From Blastococcus saxobsidens (GTDB lineage: Bacteria > Actinomycetota > Actinomycetes > Mycobacteriales > Geodermatophilaceae): a stretch of 64,000 nucleotides of DNA. The position numbers and the translations under genes were made by a program. Numbering within the stretch: the stretch's first letter is position 1; every line of letters starts with the position of its first letter. Positions 41,547 to 52,817 of this stretch are shown here, piece by piece. Where the stretch lies: NCBI RefSeq assembly GCF_002938435.1, contig NZ_POQT01000010.1, positions 1 to 64,000 of the forward strand, in the 5' to 3' direction. A model generated the notes under the pieces. It saw only the letters and a program-made list of their open reading frames with translations, was not told where the DNA came from and searched no databases.

Positions 41547-42757
41547 TGCGCATCGGCCTGGTCTCGCCGTACCGGTGGGACGTCCCCGGGGGCGTCCAGT
41601 ACCACGTGCGCGACCTGGCCGAGACGCTGCGCCGGATGGGCCACCACGTGGAGGTGCTCACCCCGGCCGAGCGGGAGGAGTCGATCACCGACCCGTTCAC
41701 GACCTTCGCCGGGCGCACCGTGCCGGTCCCGTACAACGGCTCGATGGCCAGCGCCCAGTTCGGCCCGGTGTCGGCCTCGCGTGTCCGGCGGTGGCTGCGC
41801 GACGGCCGCTTCGACGTCGTCCACGTGCACGAGCCGGCGTCGCCGTCGGTGTCGCTGCTGGTCTGCATGATCGCCCGCGGCCCGATCGTGGCCACCTTCC
41901 ACGCGGCGAGCACCCGGTCCAAGGCGCTGGCCGCGCTCGGGCCGATGGTGCGGCCCTGGCTGGAGCGCATCGCCGGCCGGATCGCCGTGTCGGACTTCGC
42001 CCGGCGGCTGCAGGTGGAGCACCTGGGCGGGGACGCGGTGATCATCCCGAACGGCGTGCACGTCGGTCTCTTCGCCGAGGGGCCCACGCTGACCGGCCGG
42101 CCGCGCGGCGCCGACGGCCCGACCATCGGGTTCGTCGGCCGCTTCGACGAGCCGCGCAAGGGCCTGCCGGTGCTGCTGGAGGCCATGCGCACCGTCGTCC
42201 GGGAGCACCCGGGCGTCCGGCTGCTCATCGCCGGTCGCGGGAACGCCGACGCGCTGCGGACGATGGTCGGGGAGGAGCTCCGCGGCGCCGTGACGTTGCT
42301 GGGCGAGGTGCCGGAGGCGGAGAAGGCGGCGCTGCTGCGCTCCGTGGACGTCTACTGCGCGCCGAACCTGCTCGGTGAGTCCTTCGGCGTGATCCTCGTC
42401 GAGGCCATGGCCGCCGGGGCCCCGGTCGTGGCCAGCGACCTCGACGCCTTCGCCCGGGTGCTCGACGGCGGCAGGGCCGGCGTGCTGGTGCGCCGCGACG
42501 ACGCGACGGCGCTGGCCCGGGCGCTCTGCGACCTGCTGGCCGACCCCGGCCGCCGCGCCGCGCTCGCCGCCCGGGGCGCGGAGGTGGCCGCGCAGTACGA
42601 CTGGCAGGTCCTGGCCCGCCGCATCCTCGCCGTCTACGAGACCGTCCTGCCCGCCGGCGGCGGCGCGGTGACCGCCGGCCCCGACGACGACTTCCCGGCC
42701 GTGCCGCCGACGGGCACTGCGCCGCGACCTCCCCGCATCCGGCGGGGTCGCCGCTAA
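41546..42757 (+). CDS. pimA: Phosphatidylinositol alpha-mannosyltransferase
   Basis: PimA transfers mannose from GDP-mannose to phosphatidylinositol at the cytoplasmic membrane face. The 403-residue GT4 glycosyltransferase shows the N-terminal MRIGLVSPYRWDVPGGVQYH, the domain-joining VHVHEP and FHAAST motifs, IGFVGRFDEPRKGL, and the E-x7-E nucleotide-sugar motif at E278 and E286 (ESFGVILVE). A 30-residue polar tail ends the protein. The ATG at 41546 overlaps the patA stop by one base, so synthesis, mannosylation and acylation of PI are made together. Confidence 0.95.
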   Translation: MRIGLVSPYRWDVPGGVQYHVRDLAETLRRMGHHVEVLTPAEREESITDPFTTFAGRTVPVPYNGSMASAQFGPVSASRVRRWLRDGRFDVVHVHEPASPSVSLLVCMIARGPIVATFHAASTRSKALAALGPMVRPWLERIAGRIAVSDFARRLQVEHLGGDAVIIPNGVHVGLFAEGPTLTGRPRGADGPTIGFVGRFDEPRKGLPVLLEAMRTVVREHPGVRLLIAGRGNADALRTMVGEELRGAVTLLGEVPEAEKAALLRSVDVYCAPNLLGESFGVILVEAMAAGAPVVASDLDAFARVLDGGRAGVLVRRDDATALARALCDLLADPGRRAALAARGAEVAAQYDWQVLARRILAVYETVLPAGGGAVTAGPDDDFPAVPPTGTAPRPPRIRRGRR

Positions 42758-42768
42758 CCTCGTCCCCC

Positions 42769-43317
42769 GTGACGTCCGAGGTGTGGGTGCTGCTCGCCGC
42801 CGGCGTCCTCCTGGTGCTGCTGGCCTGGACCGGGTGGACGCTGACCCGGCTGCGGCGGCTGGCGGTGCGGGTCGACCGGGCCTGGGCGGCCCTGGACGCG
42901 CAACTGCGCCGGCGGGTGGGCCTGGCCGAGGAGCTGACGCGCAACCACCCGGCCGCCCTCGGCGAGCAGACCGGGGCACGCCTGGCCGCGGCCGCCGCCG
43001 GTGCGCGGGCCTCGGCGGCCGGTGACCGGGAACTGGCGGAGAACGCGCTGGGGCGCGAGCTGCGCGAGCTCCCGGCCGACCTCCCGGGCGTGCCCCCACC
43101 CCTGCGCACCGACCTCGACGGCACGATGACGAGGGTCGCGCTGGCCCGCCGGTTCTACAACGACGCCGTCCGCGACACCCGGGAGCTGCGCGGCCGCCGC
43201 GTCCCCCGGTGGCTGGGCCTGCACCGGTCGCGCCCGCTGCCGCGGTACTTCGACATCGACGACCGGATCGGGAACGTGACCAAGGACGCCGACGGGGCCG
43301 GCCGGCCCGCTCGCTGA
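42769..43317 (+). CDS. LemA-like membrane protein
   Basis: The 182-residue protein has one N-terminal membrane segment (VWVLLAAGVLLVLLAWTGW) and then a helical domain. The C-terminal VALARRFYNDAVRDTRELRG and RSRPLPRYFDIDD are the typical ending of LemA-related actinobacterial proteins. The function is unknown. Start is the GTG at 42769, 11 bp after pimA; no ribosome site is obvious. In mycobacteria other genes follow pimA, so this neighbour may be lineage-specific. Confidence 0.75.
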   Translation: MTSEVWVLLAAGVLLVLLAWTGWTLTRLRRLAVRVDRAWAALDAQLRRRVGLAEELTRNHPAALGEQTGARLAAAAAGARASAAGDRELAENALGRELRELPADLPGVPPPLRTDLDGTMTRVALARRFYNDAVRDTRELRGRRVPRWLGLHRSRPLPRYFDIDDRIGNVTKDADGAGRPAR

Positions 43318-43365
43318 ACGCCGTAGAGTGGCGCCCCAGGCGTTTCTCGACCCGAGGCGGAATCC

Positions 43366-44274
43366 GTGAGCACTCCCACCGAGCAGACCGTCGGCGCGAC
43401 CGGCACCGACCGGGTGAAGCGCGGCATGGCCGAGCAGCTCAAGGGCGGCGTCATCATGGACGTCGTCACCCCGGAGCAGGCCCGCATCGCCGAGGACGCC
43501 GGCGCGGTGGCCGTCATGGCGCTGGAGCGCGTGCCGGCCGACATCCGCGCCCAGGGCGGCATCGCGCGCATGAGCGACCCCGACATGGTCCAGGGCATCA
43601 TCGACGCGGTCTCCATCCCGGTCATGGCCAAGGCCCGCATCGGCCACTTCGTCGAAGCGCAGGTCCTGCAGTCCCTCGGCGTGGACTACATCGACGAGTC
43701 CGAGGTGCTCAGCCCCGCCGACGAGGCCCACCACATCGACAAGCACGCCTTCACGGTGCCGTTCGTCTGCGGTGCCACCGACCTGGGCGAGGCGCTGCGC
43801 CGGATCTCCGAGGGCGCGGCGATGATCCGCTCCAAGGGCGAGGCCGGTACCGGCAACGTGGTCGAGGCCACCCGGCACATGCGTGCGCTGCGGGCCGGCA
43901 TCAAGCGGCTGGCCACGCTGGACGAGTCCGAGCTCTACGTCGCGGCCAAGGAGCTGCGTGCGCCGCACGACCTGGTGGTCGAGGTGGCCCGGCTCGGCGC
44001 GCTGCCGGTCGTCCTCTTCACCGCGGGCGGCATCGCCACCCCGGCCGACGCGGCGATGATGATGCAGCTCGGGGCCCAGGGCGTCTTCGTGGGCTCGGGC
44101 ATCTTCAAGTCCGGGGACCCGGCCCAGCGGGCGGCGGCGATCGTGCAGGCGACGACGTTCTTCGACGACCCCGACGTCATCGCGAAGGTCTCGCGCGGTC
44201 TGGGCGAGGCCATGGTCGGCATCAACGTGTCCACGCTCCCCGAGAGCGAGCGGTACGCCACCCGGGGCTGGTGA
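43366..44274 (+). CDS. pdxS: Pyridoxal 5'-phosphate synthase subunit PdxS
   Basis: PdxS makes pyridoxal phosphate from ribose 5-phosphate, glyceraldehyde 3-phosphate and ammonia supplied by PdxT. The 302-residue TIM barrel begins [17 protein letters not shown]. It has the two key lysines K89 in VMAKARIGH and K157 in [11 protein letters not shown], plus D32. Homologues form a dodecameric core. It starts with GTG at 43366. The pdxT gene lies 1.1 kb downstream, separated by an unrelated membrane gene that overlaps the pdxS stop. Confidence 0.97.
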   Translation: MSTPTEQTVGATGTDRVKRGMAEQLKGGVIMDVVTPEQARIAEDAGAVAVMALERVPADIRAQGGIARMSDPDMVQGIIDAVSIPVMAKARIGHFVEAQVLQSLGVDYIDESEVLSPADEAHHIDKHAFTVPFVCGATDLGEALRRISEGAAMIRSKGEAGTGNVVEATRHMRALRAGIKRLATLDESELYVAAKELRAPHDLVVEVARLGALPVVLFTAGGIATPADAAMMMQLGAQGVFVGSGIFKSGDPAQRAAAIVQATTFFDDPDVIAKVSRGLGEAMVGINVSTLPESERYATRGW

Positions 44275-45386
44275 GCCGAGCCGCCGGCCGGGACCGCATC
44301 GGCGGGCTCGACCTGGCCCGCGGTCTCGCGGTCCTGGGCATGTTCGGCGCCCATCTGGACATCGGCGCCGAGCTGACGACCGACCCGTCCACGTGGGCGG
44401 CGGTGGTCGACGGCCGGTCGTCGGTCCTGTTCGCCACGCTGGCCGGCGTCTCGATCGCGCTGCTGTCCGGCGGCACCCGACCGGTAGACGGGATCGAGCT
44501 GGTGCAGGCCCGCCTGCGGATCGTCGTCCGCGCCGCCTGGGTCTTCGCGATCGGCGCGGTGCTGGAGTGGCTGGACACCTTCGTCGCGATCATCCTCGGC
44601 GTCTACGCGGTGCTGTTCGTGCTGGCCCTGCCGTTCCTGCGCATGTCCCCCCGGCGGCTGTTCCTCCTCGCCGGGGCCCTGGCGGTGGTGGGTCCGCCGC
44701 TCGACGCCCTCCTCGGCCAGGTGCTGTCCGTCGCCGACACGGAGGCCCACTACGTGGCCGAGCTGCTGGTCACCGGCAGCTACCCGGCACTGCTGTGGCT
44801 GGCGTTCCTGCTCGTCGGTCTCGGGGTCGGACGGCTGGACCTGGAGGCAGCCGGCGTCCGTGCCCGGCTGGCGGCGTCCGGTGCGGTCGCCGCCGTGCTC
44901 GGCTACGGCGGCGGCTGGCTCACCACCCGGCTCCTCGCCGGCGGGGAACCGTCCCGGGGCCCGGCCGCGGGGTTCGCCTCGCCCGTGGGGGAGTGGCAGG
45001 CGGCCTGGTTCACCGGCGCCGAGCCGCACAGCGGGACGACGTCCGAGCTGGTCGGGTCCGCCGGCTTCGCGTTGCTCGTCCTGGCGCTGGGCCTCGTCGC
45101 CGCCGACCTCCTTCCGCTGCCCACCGCTCCGCTGCGCGCCGTGGGGGCGCTGGCGCTGTCGGTCTACTCGGCGCAGGTCGTCGTCCTGTGGGCGCTGCTG
45201 CAGGTGGACCCCCAGGCGGCGCGGGGCACCGGCGCATGGGTGCTGTTCTGCCTCACCGCCCTGTCCGTCGCCGGGATGTGGCGGTGGAGGCTGCGCCGCG
45301 GACCGCTGGAACGGCTGCTCACGTGGAGCTCGACCCGGGCTGCCGCCGTCGCGCCGTCGTCCCCGACGTACCGTGCTCGCTCGTGA
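44271..45386 (+). CDS. Acyltransferase-like membrane protein (DUF418/HGSNAT-like)
   Basis: The 371-residue protein has eight to ten hydrophobic segments. Its N-terminus [20 protein letters not shown], and later the phrase [18 protein letters not shown], resemble the DUF418 and heparan-alpha-glucosaminide acetyltransferase-like families of membrane acyltransferases. The substrate is unknown. The GTG at 44271 overlaps the pdxS stop and its own stop overlaps pdxT, so it is translated as part of the PLP synthase operon. In mycobacteria a TesB-like gene occupies this place. Whether it relates to vitamin B6 is unclear. Confidence 0.8.
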   Translation: MSRAAGRDRIGGLDLARGLAVLGMFGAHLDIGAELTTDPSTWAAVVDGRSSVLFATLAGVSIALLSGGTRPVDGIELVQARLRIVVRAAWVFAIGAVLEWLDTFVAIILGVYAVLFVLALPFLRMSPRRLFLLAGALAVVGPPLDALLGQVLSVADTEAHYVAELLVTGSYPALLWLAFLLVGLGVGRLDLEAAGVRARLAASGAVAAVLGYGGGWLTTRLLAGGEPSRGPAAGFASPVGEWQAAWFTGAEPHSGTTSELVGSAGFALLVLALGLVAADLLPLPTAPLRAVGALALSVYSAQVVVLWALLQVDPQAARGTGAWVLFCLTALSVAGMWRWRLRRGPLERLLTWSSTRAAAVAPSSPTYRARS

Positions 45387-46048
45387 CCTCCGCTCCCGAC
45401 CGTCCCGTCATCGGGGTGCTGGCGCTGCAGGGCGACGTCCGCGAGCACGTGGCCGCGCTGCGCGCCGAGGGCGCCGACCCCCGTCCCGTCCGGCGCCCGG
45501 AGGAGCTGGCCGACGTCGACGGGATCGTTCTCCCCGGGGGCGAGTCGACCACCATGGCCAAGCTCGCCGGCCGGTTCGGGCTGCTCGAGCCGCTGCGCGC
45601 CGCCGTCGGCTCGGGCCTGCCCGCCTACGGCACGTGCGCCGGGATGATCCTGCTGGCCGACCGGCTGCTGGACGCCCCGCCGGACCAGGCGACCGTCGGG
45701 GGACTGGACGTCACCGTGCGGCGCAACGCCTTCGGCCGGCAGGTCGACTCCTTCGAGTCGCGGGTGGAGCTGGCCGGTCTGGACGGTGGTCCGCTGACCG
45801 CCGTCTTCATCCGCGCGCCGTGGGTGGAGGACGCCGGGAACGGCGTCGAGGTGCTCGGCCGGGTCGTCGGTGGTCCGGCCGACGGTAGGATCGTCGCGGT
45901 CCGCCAGAGGAACGTGGTGGCCACCAGCTTCCACCCCGAGCTGACCGGGGACCGCCGGGTGCACGCACTGTTCGTCGACATCGTGCGCCGTCGCCTGGCG
46001 GAGAGGGCCGGCGCCGACGCCGGGGACGAGAGGGGACTGTCGTCGTGA
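45383..46048 (+). CDS. pdxT: Pyridoxal 5'-phosphate synthase glutaminase subunit PdxT
   Basis: PdxT releases ammonia from glutamine for PdxS. The 221-residue class I amidotransferase has [20 protein letters not shown] at 52-58, the nucleophile Cys85 in GTCAGMI and the catalytic His in TSFHPEL. It starts with GTG at 45383, overlapping the preceding stop by 4 bp. The final 20 residues are a charged tail. Confidence 0.95.
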   Translation: MTSAPDRPVIGVLALQGDVREHVAALRAEGADPRPVRRPEELADVDGIVLPGGESTTMAKLAGRFGLLEPLRAAVGSGLPAYGTCAGMILLADRLLDAPPDQATVGGLDVTVRRNAFGRQVDSFESRVELAGLDGGPLTAVFIRAPWVEDAGNGVEVLGRVVGGPADGRIVAVRQRNVVATSFHPELTGDRRVHALFVDIVRRRLAERAGADAGDERGLSS

Positions 46049-46124
46049 ACGAGCGTGCGAGTTCACCAACGGACACAGCGCCGCGGCCGCTCATGCGGGC
46101 GACGAGCGCCAGCGAGGAGAACTC

Positions 46125-46883
<759 letters not shown>

Positions 46884-47024
46884 AGAAGGACCCCGGTGCC
46901 CCCCACGGCTCGCGAGCTCGCCGCGGGACCCTGCACCGGGGCCGTTCCAGCGTGTTGCCGCGGCGACATCCCCCGTGCCGGTTAGCCTCGGTCGAACACC
47001 AGTTCGGCTGACGGGAGCGTGACC

Positions 47025-47594
47025 ATGCGGGTGCTCGGCATCGACCCCGGCCTCACCCGGTGCGGGTGGGGAGTGGTCGACGGTCGCCCCGGCGCCCGCC
47101 CGACGGCGGTGGGCGTGGGCGTCGTCCGCACGCTGCCCGAGCTCGACCTCGAGCTGCGGCTGCTCGAGCTGCACACCGCGGTCACCGCGCTGCTGCGCGA
47201 GCACCGGCCCGACGTCGTCGCCATCGAGCGGGTGTTCACCCAGAACAACAAGGGCACGGCCACCGGCACCGCGCAGGCGGCCGGCGTCGCGGCGCTGGCC
47301 GCCGCGCAGGCGGACCGGCCGGTCGCCTGGCACACGCCCAGCGAGGTCAAGGCCGCGATCTCCGGCAACGGTCGCGCGGACAAGGAGCAGGTCACCCTGA
47401 TGGTCACCCGCGTACTGGGGCTCGCCGCCGCCCCCAAGCCGGCCGACGCCGCCGACGCCCTGGCCCTGGCGGTGTGCCACGCGTGGCGGGGCCCGGCCCA
47501 GCAGCGGCTGCGGTCCGCGGCGCTCGCCGGTGGCCTCGGCGCCCCGGTCGTGCAGCGGACGCTGCCCCGCTGGCAGGGGGTGGCGGCCCGATGA
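47025..47594 (+). CDS. ruvC: Holliday junction endonuclease RuvC
   Basis: RuvC cleaves Holliday junctions in recombination repair. The 189-residue protein has the four acidic catalytic residues D7, E68, D141 and D144, in [17 protein letters not shown] and [15 protein letters not shown]. The ATG at 47025 is preferred to a GTG at 47019 because GGGAG lies seven bases before the ATG but only one before the GTG. It overlaps ruvA by ATGA. Confidence 0.96.
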   Translation: MRVLGIDPGLTRCGWGVVDGRPGARPTAVGVGVVRTLPELDLELRLLELHTAVTALLREHRPDVVAIERVFTQNNKGTATGTAQAAGVAALAAAQADRPVAWHTPSEVKAAISGNGRADKEQVTLMVTRVLGLAAAPKPADAADALALAVCHAWRGPAQQRLRSAALAGGLGAPVVQRTLPRWQGVAAR

Positions 47595-48223
47595 TCGCCA
47601 GTGTGAACGGCCGGGTCGCCGCGGTCGGCCCCGACGGCGCCGTGGTGGAGGTCGGCGGCATCGGCCTGGCCGTGCAGTGCACGCCCGGCACGATCGCCCG
47701 CCTGCAGGTGGGGGAGACCGCCCGGCTGGCCACCAGCCTGGTGGTGCGCGAGGACTCGCTCACCCTCTACGGCTTCGCCGACGACGACGAGCGGCAGCTG
47801 TTCGAGCTGCTGCAGACCGCGAACGGTGTGGGGCCGCGGCTGGCGCAGGCCGTGCTGGCCATCCACCCGCCGCGCGAGGTCCGCCGGGCCGTCTCGATGG
47901 CCGACGTCAAGGCGCTCATGCAGGTGCCGGGCATCGGCAAGAAGGGCGCCGAGCGGCTGATCCTGGAGCTGCGCGACCGGCTCGGCTCCACCACCACCGA
48001 CACCCAGCTGGACGCGCCGCCCGGCCTGCCCGCCGTCACCCCGGTGGCCCCGTGGCGCGACCAGCTCACCGCCGCGCTGGTGGGGCTGGGCTGGTCGGCC
48101 AAGGAGGCCGACACCGCCCTGGCGCAGCTGGCCCCGGTCGCCGACGAGCAGATCGCGGCCACCGGCTCGGTGGAGGTCGCGGTCCTCCTCCGCCAGGCGC
48201 TGCAGCTGCTGGGCCGGTCATGA
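47591..48223 (+). CDS. ruvA: Holliday junction branch migration protein RuvA
   Basis: RuvA binds four-way junctions and loads RuvB. The 210-residue protein has the N-terminal OB fold ([26 protein letters not shown]), two helix-hairpin-helix motifs ([27 protein letters not shown]) and a C-terminal domain that contacts RuvB. It lies between ruvC and ruvB with 4-bp overlaps on both sides. Confidence 0.96.
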   Translation: MIASVNGRVAAVGPDGAVVEVGGIGLAVQCTPGTIARLQVGETARLATSLVVREDSLTLYGFADDDERQLFELLQTANGVGPRLAQAVLAIHPPREVRRAVSMADVKALMQVPGIGKKGAERLILELRDRLGSTTTDTQLDAPPGLPAVTPVAPWRDQLTAALVGLGWSAKEADTALAQLAPVADEQIAATGSVEVAVLLRQALQLLGRS

Positions 48224-49356
48224 GCGCCCCGTTCGACCGATCGCTGACCGGCGAGCTGGCCGGCGGGCCGGCCGGCGACGCCGGCCAGGAGTGGGCGGTC
48301 TCCCCGCAGGCCGGCGACGAGGAGCGCGTCGTCGAGTCGGCGCTGCGTCCGCACTCGCTGCACGACTTCATCGGGCAGCCGAAGGTGGCGCGGCAGCTGG
48401 CGCTGGTGCTCGAGGGGGCCAAGCGGCGCGGCCGCGCCCCCGACCACGTGCTGCTGTCCGGCCCGCCGGGGCTCGGCAAGACCAGCCTCGCGCTGATCAT
48501 CGGCTCCGAGCTCGGGACCTCCGTGAAGATCACCAGCGGTCCGGCGATCGAGCGCTCGGGTGACCTCGCCGCCATGCTCTCCAACCTCGCCTCCGGCGAC
48601 GTGCTGTTCATCGACGAGATCCACCGGATCGCCCGGCCGGCCGAAGAGCTGCTGTACATGGCGATGGAGGACTTCCGGGTCGACGTCGTCGTCGGCAAGG
48701 GGCCGGGAGCCACCGCCATCCCGCTGGAGATCAACCCGTTCACGCTCGTCGGCGCCACCACGCGGGCCGGCCTGCTCACCGGCCCTTTGCGGGACCGCTT
48801 CGGCTTCGTCGGCCAGATGGAGTTCTACGAGCCGGCCGAGCTGCAGCTGGTTCTCGCCCGCAGCGCCGAGCTCCTGGGCGTCGAGCTGACCCCGGAGGGG
48901 TCCGCCGAGATCGCCGGCCGCTCGCGGGGCACACCGCGCATCGCCAACCGGCTGCTGCGCCGCGTGCGCGACTACGCCGAGGTCGAGGCGGACGGCCGGG
49001 TGACCCGCGCCGTCGCCGAAGCCGCGCTGGCGCTCTACGACGTCGACCACCTGGGTCTGGACCGCCTCGACCGCGCGGTGCTCGAGGCGCTGGTCGCGAA
49101 GTTCGGCGGTGGGCCGGTGGGCGTCGCGACGCTGGCGGTCGCGGTGGGGGAGGAGCCGCACACCGTCGAGGAGGTGTGCGAGCCGTTCCTGGTCCGCGCC
49201 GGGCTGCTGGCCCGGACCCCGCGCGGCCGGGTCGCCACCGAGGCCGCCTGGCAGCACCTCGGGTACCCGCTCCCGCGCGGCGGCGTCGCCCTCGGCCGGG
49301 TCACAGTGGACCCACACGCCCCGGGGTCGTCGTCAGAACCCCTGTTCGACGCCTAG
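48220..49356 (+). CDS. ruvB: Holliday junction branch migration helicase RuvB
   Basis: RuvB is the AAA+ motor driving branch migration. The 378-residue protein has Walker A GPPGLGKT at 81-88, Walker B LFIDEIHR, sensor region [18 protein letters not shown] and the arginine-finger area, then a winged-helix C-terminus ([26 protein letters not shown]). The first 25 residues are an extra Gly/Ala-rich stretch. The ATG at 48220 overlaps the ruvA stop. Confidence 0.96.
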   Translation: MSAPFDRSLTGELAGGPAGDAGQEWAVSPQAGDEERVVESALRPHSLHDFIGQPKVARQLALVLEGAKRRGRAPDHVLLSGPPGLGKTSLALIIGSELGTSVKITSGPAIERSGDLAAMLSNLASGDVLFIDEIHRIARPAEELLYMAMEDFRVDVVVGKGPGATAIPLEINPFTLVGATTRAGLLTGPLRDRFGFVGQMEFYEPAELQLVLARSAELLGVELTPEGSAEIAGRSRGTPRIANRLLRRVRDYAEVEADGRVTRAVAEAALALYDVDHLGLDRLDRAVLEALVAKFGGGPVGVATLAVAVGEEPHTVEEVCEPFLVRAGLLARTPRGRVATEAAWQHLGYPLPRGGVALGRVTVDPHAPGSSSEPLFDA

Positions 49357-49504
49357 ACTCCGCAGACGCTGGCGCGCAACTCGCAGGCCGGGCCGTGCGC
49401 GTCCCGTCTGGTCGCCGCGCGCGCCGGTATCGAGTACCCGAGCGGATCCGTCCCGGACCGCACCCACCGCGACGCACCAGTCGCGGAAGAGAGGCACACC
49501 TGTC

Positions 49505-49819
49505 GTGGAGTACTTCCCGCTGATCATGCTGGCCCTGCTGGCCGTCGTGCTGTTCGTCCTGCCCGCCCGGCAGCGCAAGCGCATCCAGGAGCAGAACGCC
49601 GCGATGCAGGCCTCGCTCACGGTCGGCACCCCGGTCATGACGACCAGCGGGCTGCACGGCACGGTCGCCGGCCTGCACGAGACCACGGTCGACCTGGAGA
49701 TCGCTCCCGGTGTCGTGGCCACCTTCGCCCGCCAGGCCATCCTCGAGGTCCGCCGCCCGGCCGACGCGACGCCGACGGTCGACGACGACCAGGCGCGCCC
49801 GGCCGACGGCACCGTCTGA
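49505..49819 (+). CDS. yajC: Preprotein translocase subunit YajC
   Basis: YajC associates with SecDF and assists protein export. The 104-residue protein has one N-terminal membrane helix (FPLIMLALLAVVLFVLPARQRK) and the conserved soluble core LTVGTPVMTTSGLHGTVAGL. The GTG at 49505 is the chosen start because the rest of the open frame upstream is noncoding. It precedes secD by 14 bp. Confidence 0.93.
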   Translation: MEYFPLIMLALLAVVLFVLPARQRKRIQEQNAAMQASLTVGTPVMTTSGLHGTVAGLHETTVDLEIAPGVVATFARQAILEVRRPADATPTVDDDQARPADGTV

Positions 49820-49833
49820 CCGGGAGGACGTCC

Positions 49834-51492
49834 GTGGCCAACCGCCCGGCTCCGGCGCGCGGGTACTTCGCCGCGCTCGTCGCCATCATCGCCCTGATCT
49901 ACGGGCTCGTCTTCTTCGTCGGTGACACCCGGACGCCGCAGCTCGGGCTGGATCTCCGCGGCGGCACCACGGTGACCCTGACCGCGCGCACCCCCGACGG
50001 CCAGGCCCCAGCTCCGGAGGACCTGGAGCTGGCCCGACGGATCATCGAGCAGCGGGTCAACGGCCTGGGTGTCGCCGAGGCCGAGGTGGTCACGGAGGGC
50101 AGCGCGAACATCGTGATCTCGGTCCCTGGCGACGACGGCGAGCAGGCCCGCGAACTGGGCGCCACCGCCCAGCTGCGCTTCCGGCCGGTCATCGCCGGTC
50201 CCGAGCCGGCCGTGCCCGCCGAGGAGCCCGCCGAGCCGACCGAGAGCGCCGAGGGGACCGATCCCGAGACCGCGGACGGGGCGACCGACGGGGACGCCGC
50301 CGAGAGCACCGACGACGCCGAGGCGCCGACCGGCACCGACGGCGCGGTCGAGGACCCGGCCCTGCCCGACGCCGACGCGCCGCTGGTCACCCAGGAGGAG
50401 GCGGCTGCCGCCTTCGCGACGCTGACCTGCGAGGCGGAGAACGTCACCGGTGAGGTCTCCCGGTCGGACGACTTCGTCGCCACCTGCAGCGAGGACGGAT
50501 CCGCGAAGTACCTGCTCGGGCAGACGATCATCGAGGGCACCGAGATCGACGACGCCAGCGCGGCGACCGATCCGACCGACGGCAGCTGGGTCGTCCTCCT
50601 GGACTTCCAGTCCGCGGGCCGGCAGGCCTGGGCGAACTACACGGCGGGCAACATCGGCACGAACGTGGCGTTCACCCTTGACGGCCGGGTGATCTCCGCG
50701 CCGGTCATCCGGGCCGCCATCAACACCCAGACCACGATCAGCGGCAGCTTCGACCAGGAGTCGGCCACCGAGCTGGCCAACCAGCTGAAGTACGGTGCCC
50801 TGCCGCTGACCTTCACCCAGGCGACGGCCCAGTCCATCTCCACCGAGCTCGGCGAGGAGCAGATGCAGGCCGGCCTCATCGCCGGTGCGCTCGGCATCGC
50901 GCTCGTCTTCGTCTACGCGCTGGCCTACTACCGGCTGCTGGGCTTGGTGATGATCGCCAGCCTGCTGCTGTCCGCGGTGGTGGTCTACGGCTGCCTGGTG
51001 CTGCTCGGCCGGGAGATCGGCTTCACGCTCAGCCTCGCCGGGATCGCGGGGTTCATCGTCTCCATCGGCATCACGGCCGACTCGTTCGTCGTCTACTTCG
51101 AACGCCTCAAGGACGAGATCCGGGAGGGCCGGTCGCTGCGGTCGGCGGTGCCGCGGGCGTGGGTGCGCGCCCGGCGGACGATCCTGTCGGCGGACGCGGT
51201 GAGCTTCCTCGCCGCGGCGATCCTGTACCTGCTCGCGATCGGGGACGTTAAGGGCTTCGCCTTCACCCTGGGCATGTCCACGGTGCTGGACCTGATCGTC
51301 GTCTTCCTCTTCACCCACCCGCTCATGGCGGTGCTGTCGCGGGTCAAGTCCTTCTCGACGAACCGCTTCTCCGGACTCGGCCGGGTGGAGCACACCCGCC
51401 GGTCCCCGAGCGGGGCGCCGGACGGCGGCCGTGCGCTCGTCGGCGCTGCCGCCGCCACCGGGGCCGGCCGCCAGGACAGGAGCAGCTCATGA
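49834..51492 (+). CDS. secD: Protein translocase subunit SecD
   Basis: SecD, with SecF, uses the proton gradient to finish export through SecYEG. The 552-residue protein has an N-terminal helix, the LGLDLRGGTTVTL motif, a large outer P1 domain, VAFTLDGRVISAPVI, and five C-terminal membrane helices with IAGFIVSIGITADSFVVYFER. A low-complexity acidic insertion rich in Glu, Ala, Asp and Thr occupies about residues 125-185 inside the outer domain. The GTG at 49834 has GGGAGGA six bases upstream. It overlaps secF by ATGA. Confidence 0.95.
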   Translation: MANRPAPARGYFAALVAIIALIYGLVFFVGDTRTPQLGLDLRGGTTVTLTARTPDGQAPAPEDLELARRIIEQRVNGLGVAEAEVVTEGSANIVISVPGDDGEQARELGATAQLRFRPVIAGPEPAVPAEEPAEPTESAEGTDPETADGATDGDAAESTDDAEAPTGTDGAVEDPALPDADAPLVTQEEAAAAFATLTCEAENVTGEVSRSDDFVATCSEDGSAKYLLGQTIIEGTEIDDASAATDPTDGSWVVLLDFQSAGRQAWANYTAGNIGTNVAFTLDGRVISAPVIRAAINTQTTISGSFDQESATELANQLKYGALPLTFTQATAQSISTELGEEQMQAGLIAGALGIALVFVYALAYYRLLGLVMIASLLLSAVVVYGCLVLLGREIGFTLSLAGIAGFIVSIGITADSFVVYFERLKDEIREGRSLRSAVPRAWVRARRTILSADAVSFLAAAILYLLAIGDVKGFAFTLGMSTVLDLIVVFLFTHPLMAVLSRVKSFSTNRFSGLGRVEHTRRSPSGAPDGGRALVGAAAATGAGRQDRSSS

Positions 51493-52817
51493 CCCGCCCG
51501 ACCGATCCGGTGGAGACGACGCCGGAGGAGGGGCCGGCCACGTCCGGGGACGACGCGCTCGCCGACGCCGGCCTGCCGCAGGACCCGGGTGCCGAGGGGG
51601 GTTCCGAGCCGGCGCCGCAGCGTGGTCGGGGCGGCCTGACGCACCGGCTGTACAACGGCGAGGCCGGCTTGGACGTGGTGGGTCGCAGCAAGCTCATCTA
51701 CCGCATCACCGCGGTGGTCCTGCTGCTGTGCCTGCTCGCCATGGTCTTCCGGGGCTTCAACTTCGGCATCGACTTCGCCGGCGGCAACAGCTTCCGGCTG
51801 CCCGGGACCGCGGAGCAGCTCCAGGACGCGCGCGCCGCGGCCGAGGAGGCGGGTGCCCAGGTGGCCAGCGCCCAGGTGGTCGGCGGCAACGAGCTGCTGA
51901 TCCGCACCGAGCAGCTGGCCAACGCCGACGAGCGCGCCGTCGTGGAGGCGCTGGCCGACACCGTCGGCATCGCGCCCAACGAGGTGAGCCCCGAGTCGGT
52001 CAGCGCCGAGTGGGGCAGCGACATCACCGACCAGGCGCTCGTCGCGCTCGCGGTGTTCCTCGTCGCGGTGGTGCTGTTCCTCGCCGTCCGCTTCCAGCCC
52101 AAGATGGCGATCGGCGCCATGGCCGCCCTGCTGCACGACATCCTCGTGACGGCAGGGATCTACGCGCTGGTCGGCTTCGAGGTCACCCCGTCGACGGTCA
52201 TCGGGTTCCTCACCATCCTGGGCTTCTCCCTCTACGACACCGTGGTCGTCTTCGACAAGGTCGACGAGAACGTCAAGGACCTGGAGAAGAGCGCCCGCAT
52301 GACCTGGGGCGAGGCGGCCAACCTGGCGGTCAACCAGACCCTCATGCGCTCGATCAACACCTCCGTCATCGCGCTGCTGCCGGTGGCCGGCCTGCTCTTC
52401 GTCGGCGCAGGCCTGCTGGGCGTCGGCACGCTCAAGGACCTCGCGCTGGTGCTGTTCGTCGGTCTGGCCGCCGGGACGTACTCCTCGATCTTCCTGGCGA
52501 CGCCGATCGTGGCCGACCTCAAGGAGCGGGAGCCGGAGATGGTGGCGCTGCGCCGCCGGGTGCTGGCCCGCCGGGCGTCCGTGGCCCGCACGGGGGGTGC
52601 TCCGGCCGGGCCGGTCGCCAGTGCGCGCCGGCGTCGCCCCGCTGGGGCGGTCGCGGTCGCGGAGCTGCCGGAGACCGTGGACGCCGACGTCGTCGTCGAG
52701 TCCCCGGCCACCGTCCGGCCGGAGACCCTGCGCGGCGCCACCGCGGCGCCCCGGCCGGGCGCCCGGCCGCAGCGCCCGGGTGGGCAGAACCGACCCGCGG
52801 GCAAGCGGAGACGGTGA
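51489..52817 (+). CDS. secF: Protein translocase subunit SecF
   Basis: The 442-residue SecF has a first helix near residue 80, the motif FNFGIDFAGGNSFRL, an outer domain and the C-terminal membrane bundle with GFLTILGFSLYDTVVVFDKV and RSINTSVIALLPVAGLL. An N-terminal extension of about 60 polar residues and a basic Ala/Arg-rich tail of about 90 residues are typical of actinobacterial SecF. It overlaps secD and apt at either end. Confidence 0.95.
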   Translation: MTRPTDPVETTPEEGPATSGDDALADAGLPQDPGAEGGSEPAPQRGRGGLTHRLYNGEAGLDVVGRSKLIYRITAVVLLLCLLAMVFRGFNFGIDFAGGNSFRLPGTAEQLQDARAAAEEAGAQVASAQVVGGNELLIRTEQLANADERAVVEALADTVGIAPNEVSPESVSAEWGSDITDQALVALAVFLVAVVLFLAVRFQPKMAIGAMAALLHDILVTAGIYALVGFEVTPSTVIGFLTILGFSLYDTVVVFDKVDENVKDLEKSARMTWGEAANLAVNQTLMRSINTSVIALLPVAGLLFVGAGLLGVGTLKDLALVLFVGLAAGTYSSIFLATPIVADLKEREPEMVALRRRVLARRASVARTGGAPAGPVASARRRRPAGAVAVAELPETVDADVVVESPATVRPETLRGATAAPRPGARPQRPGGQNRPAGKRRR

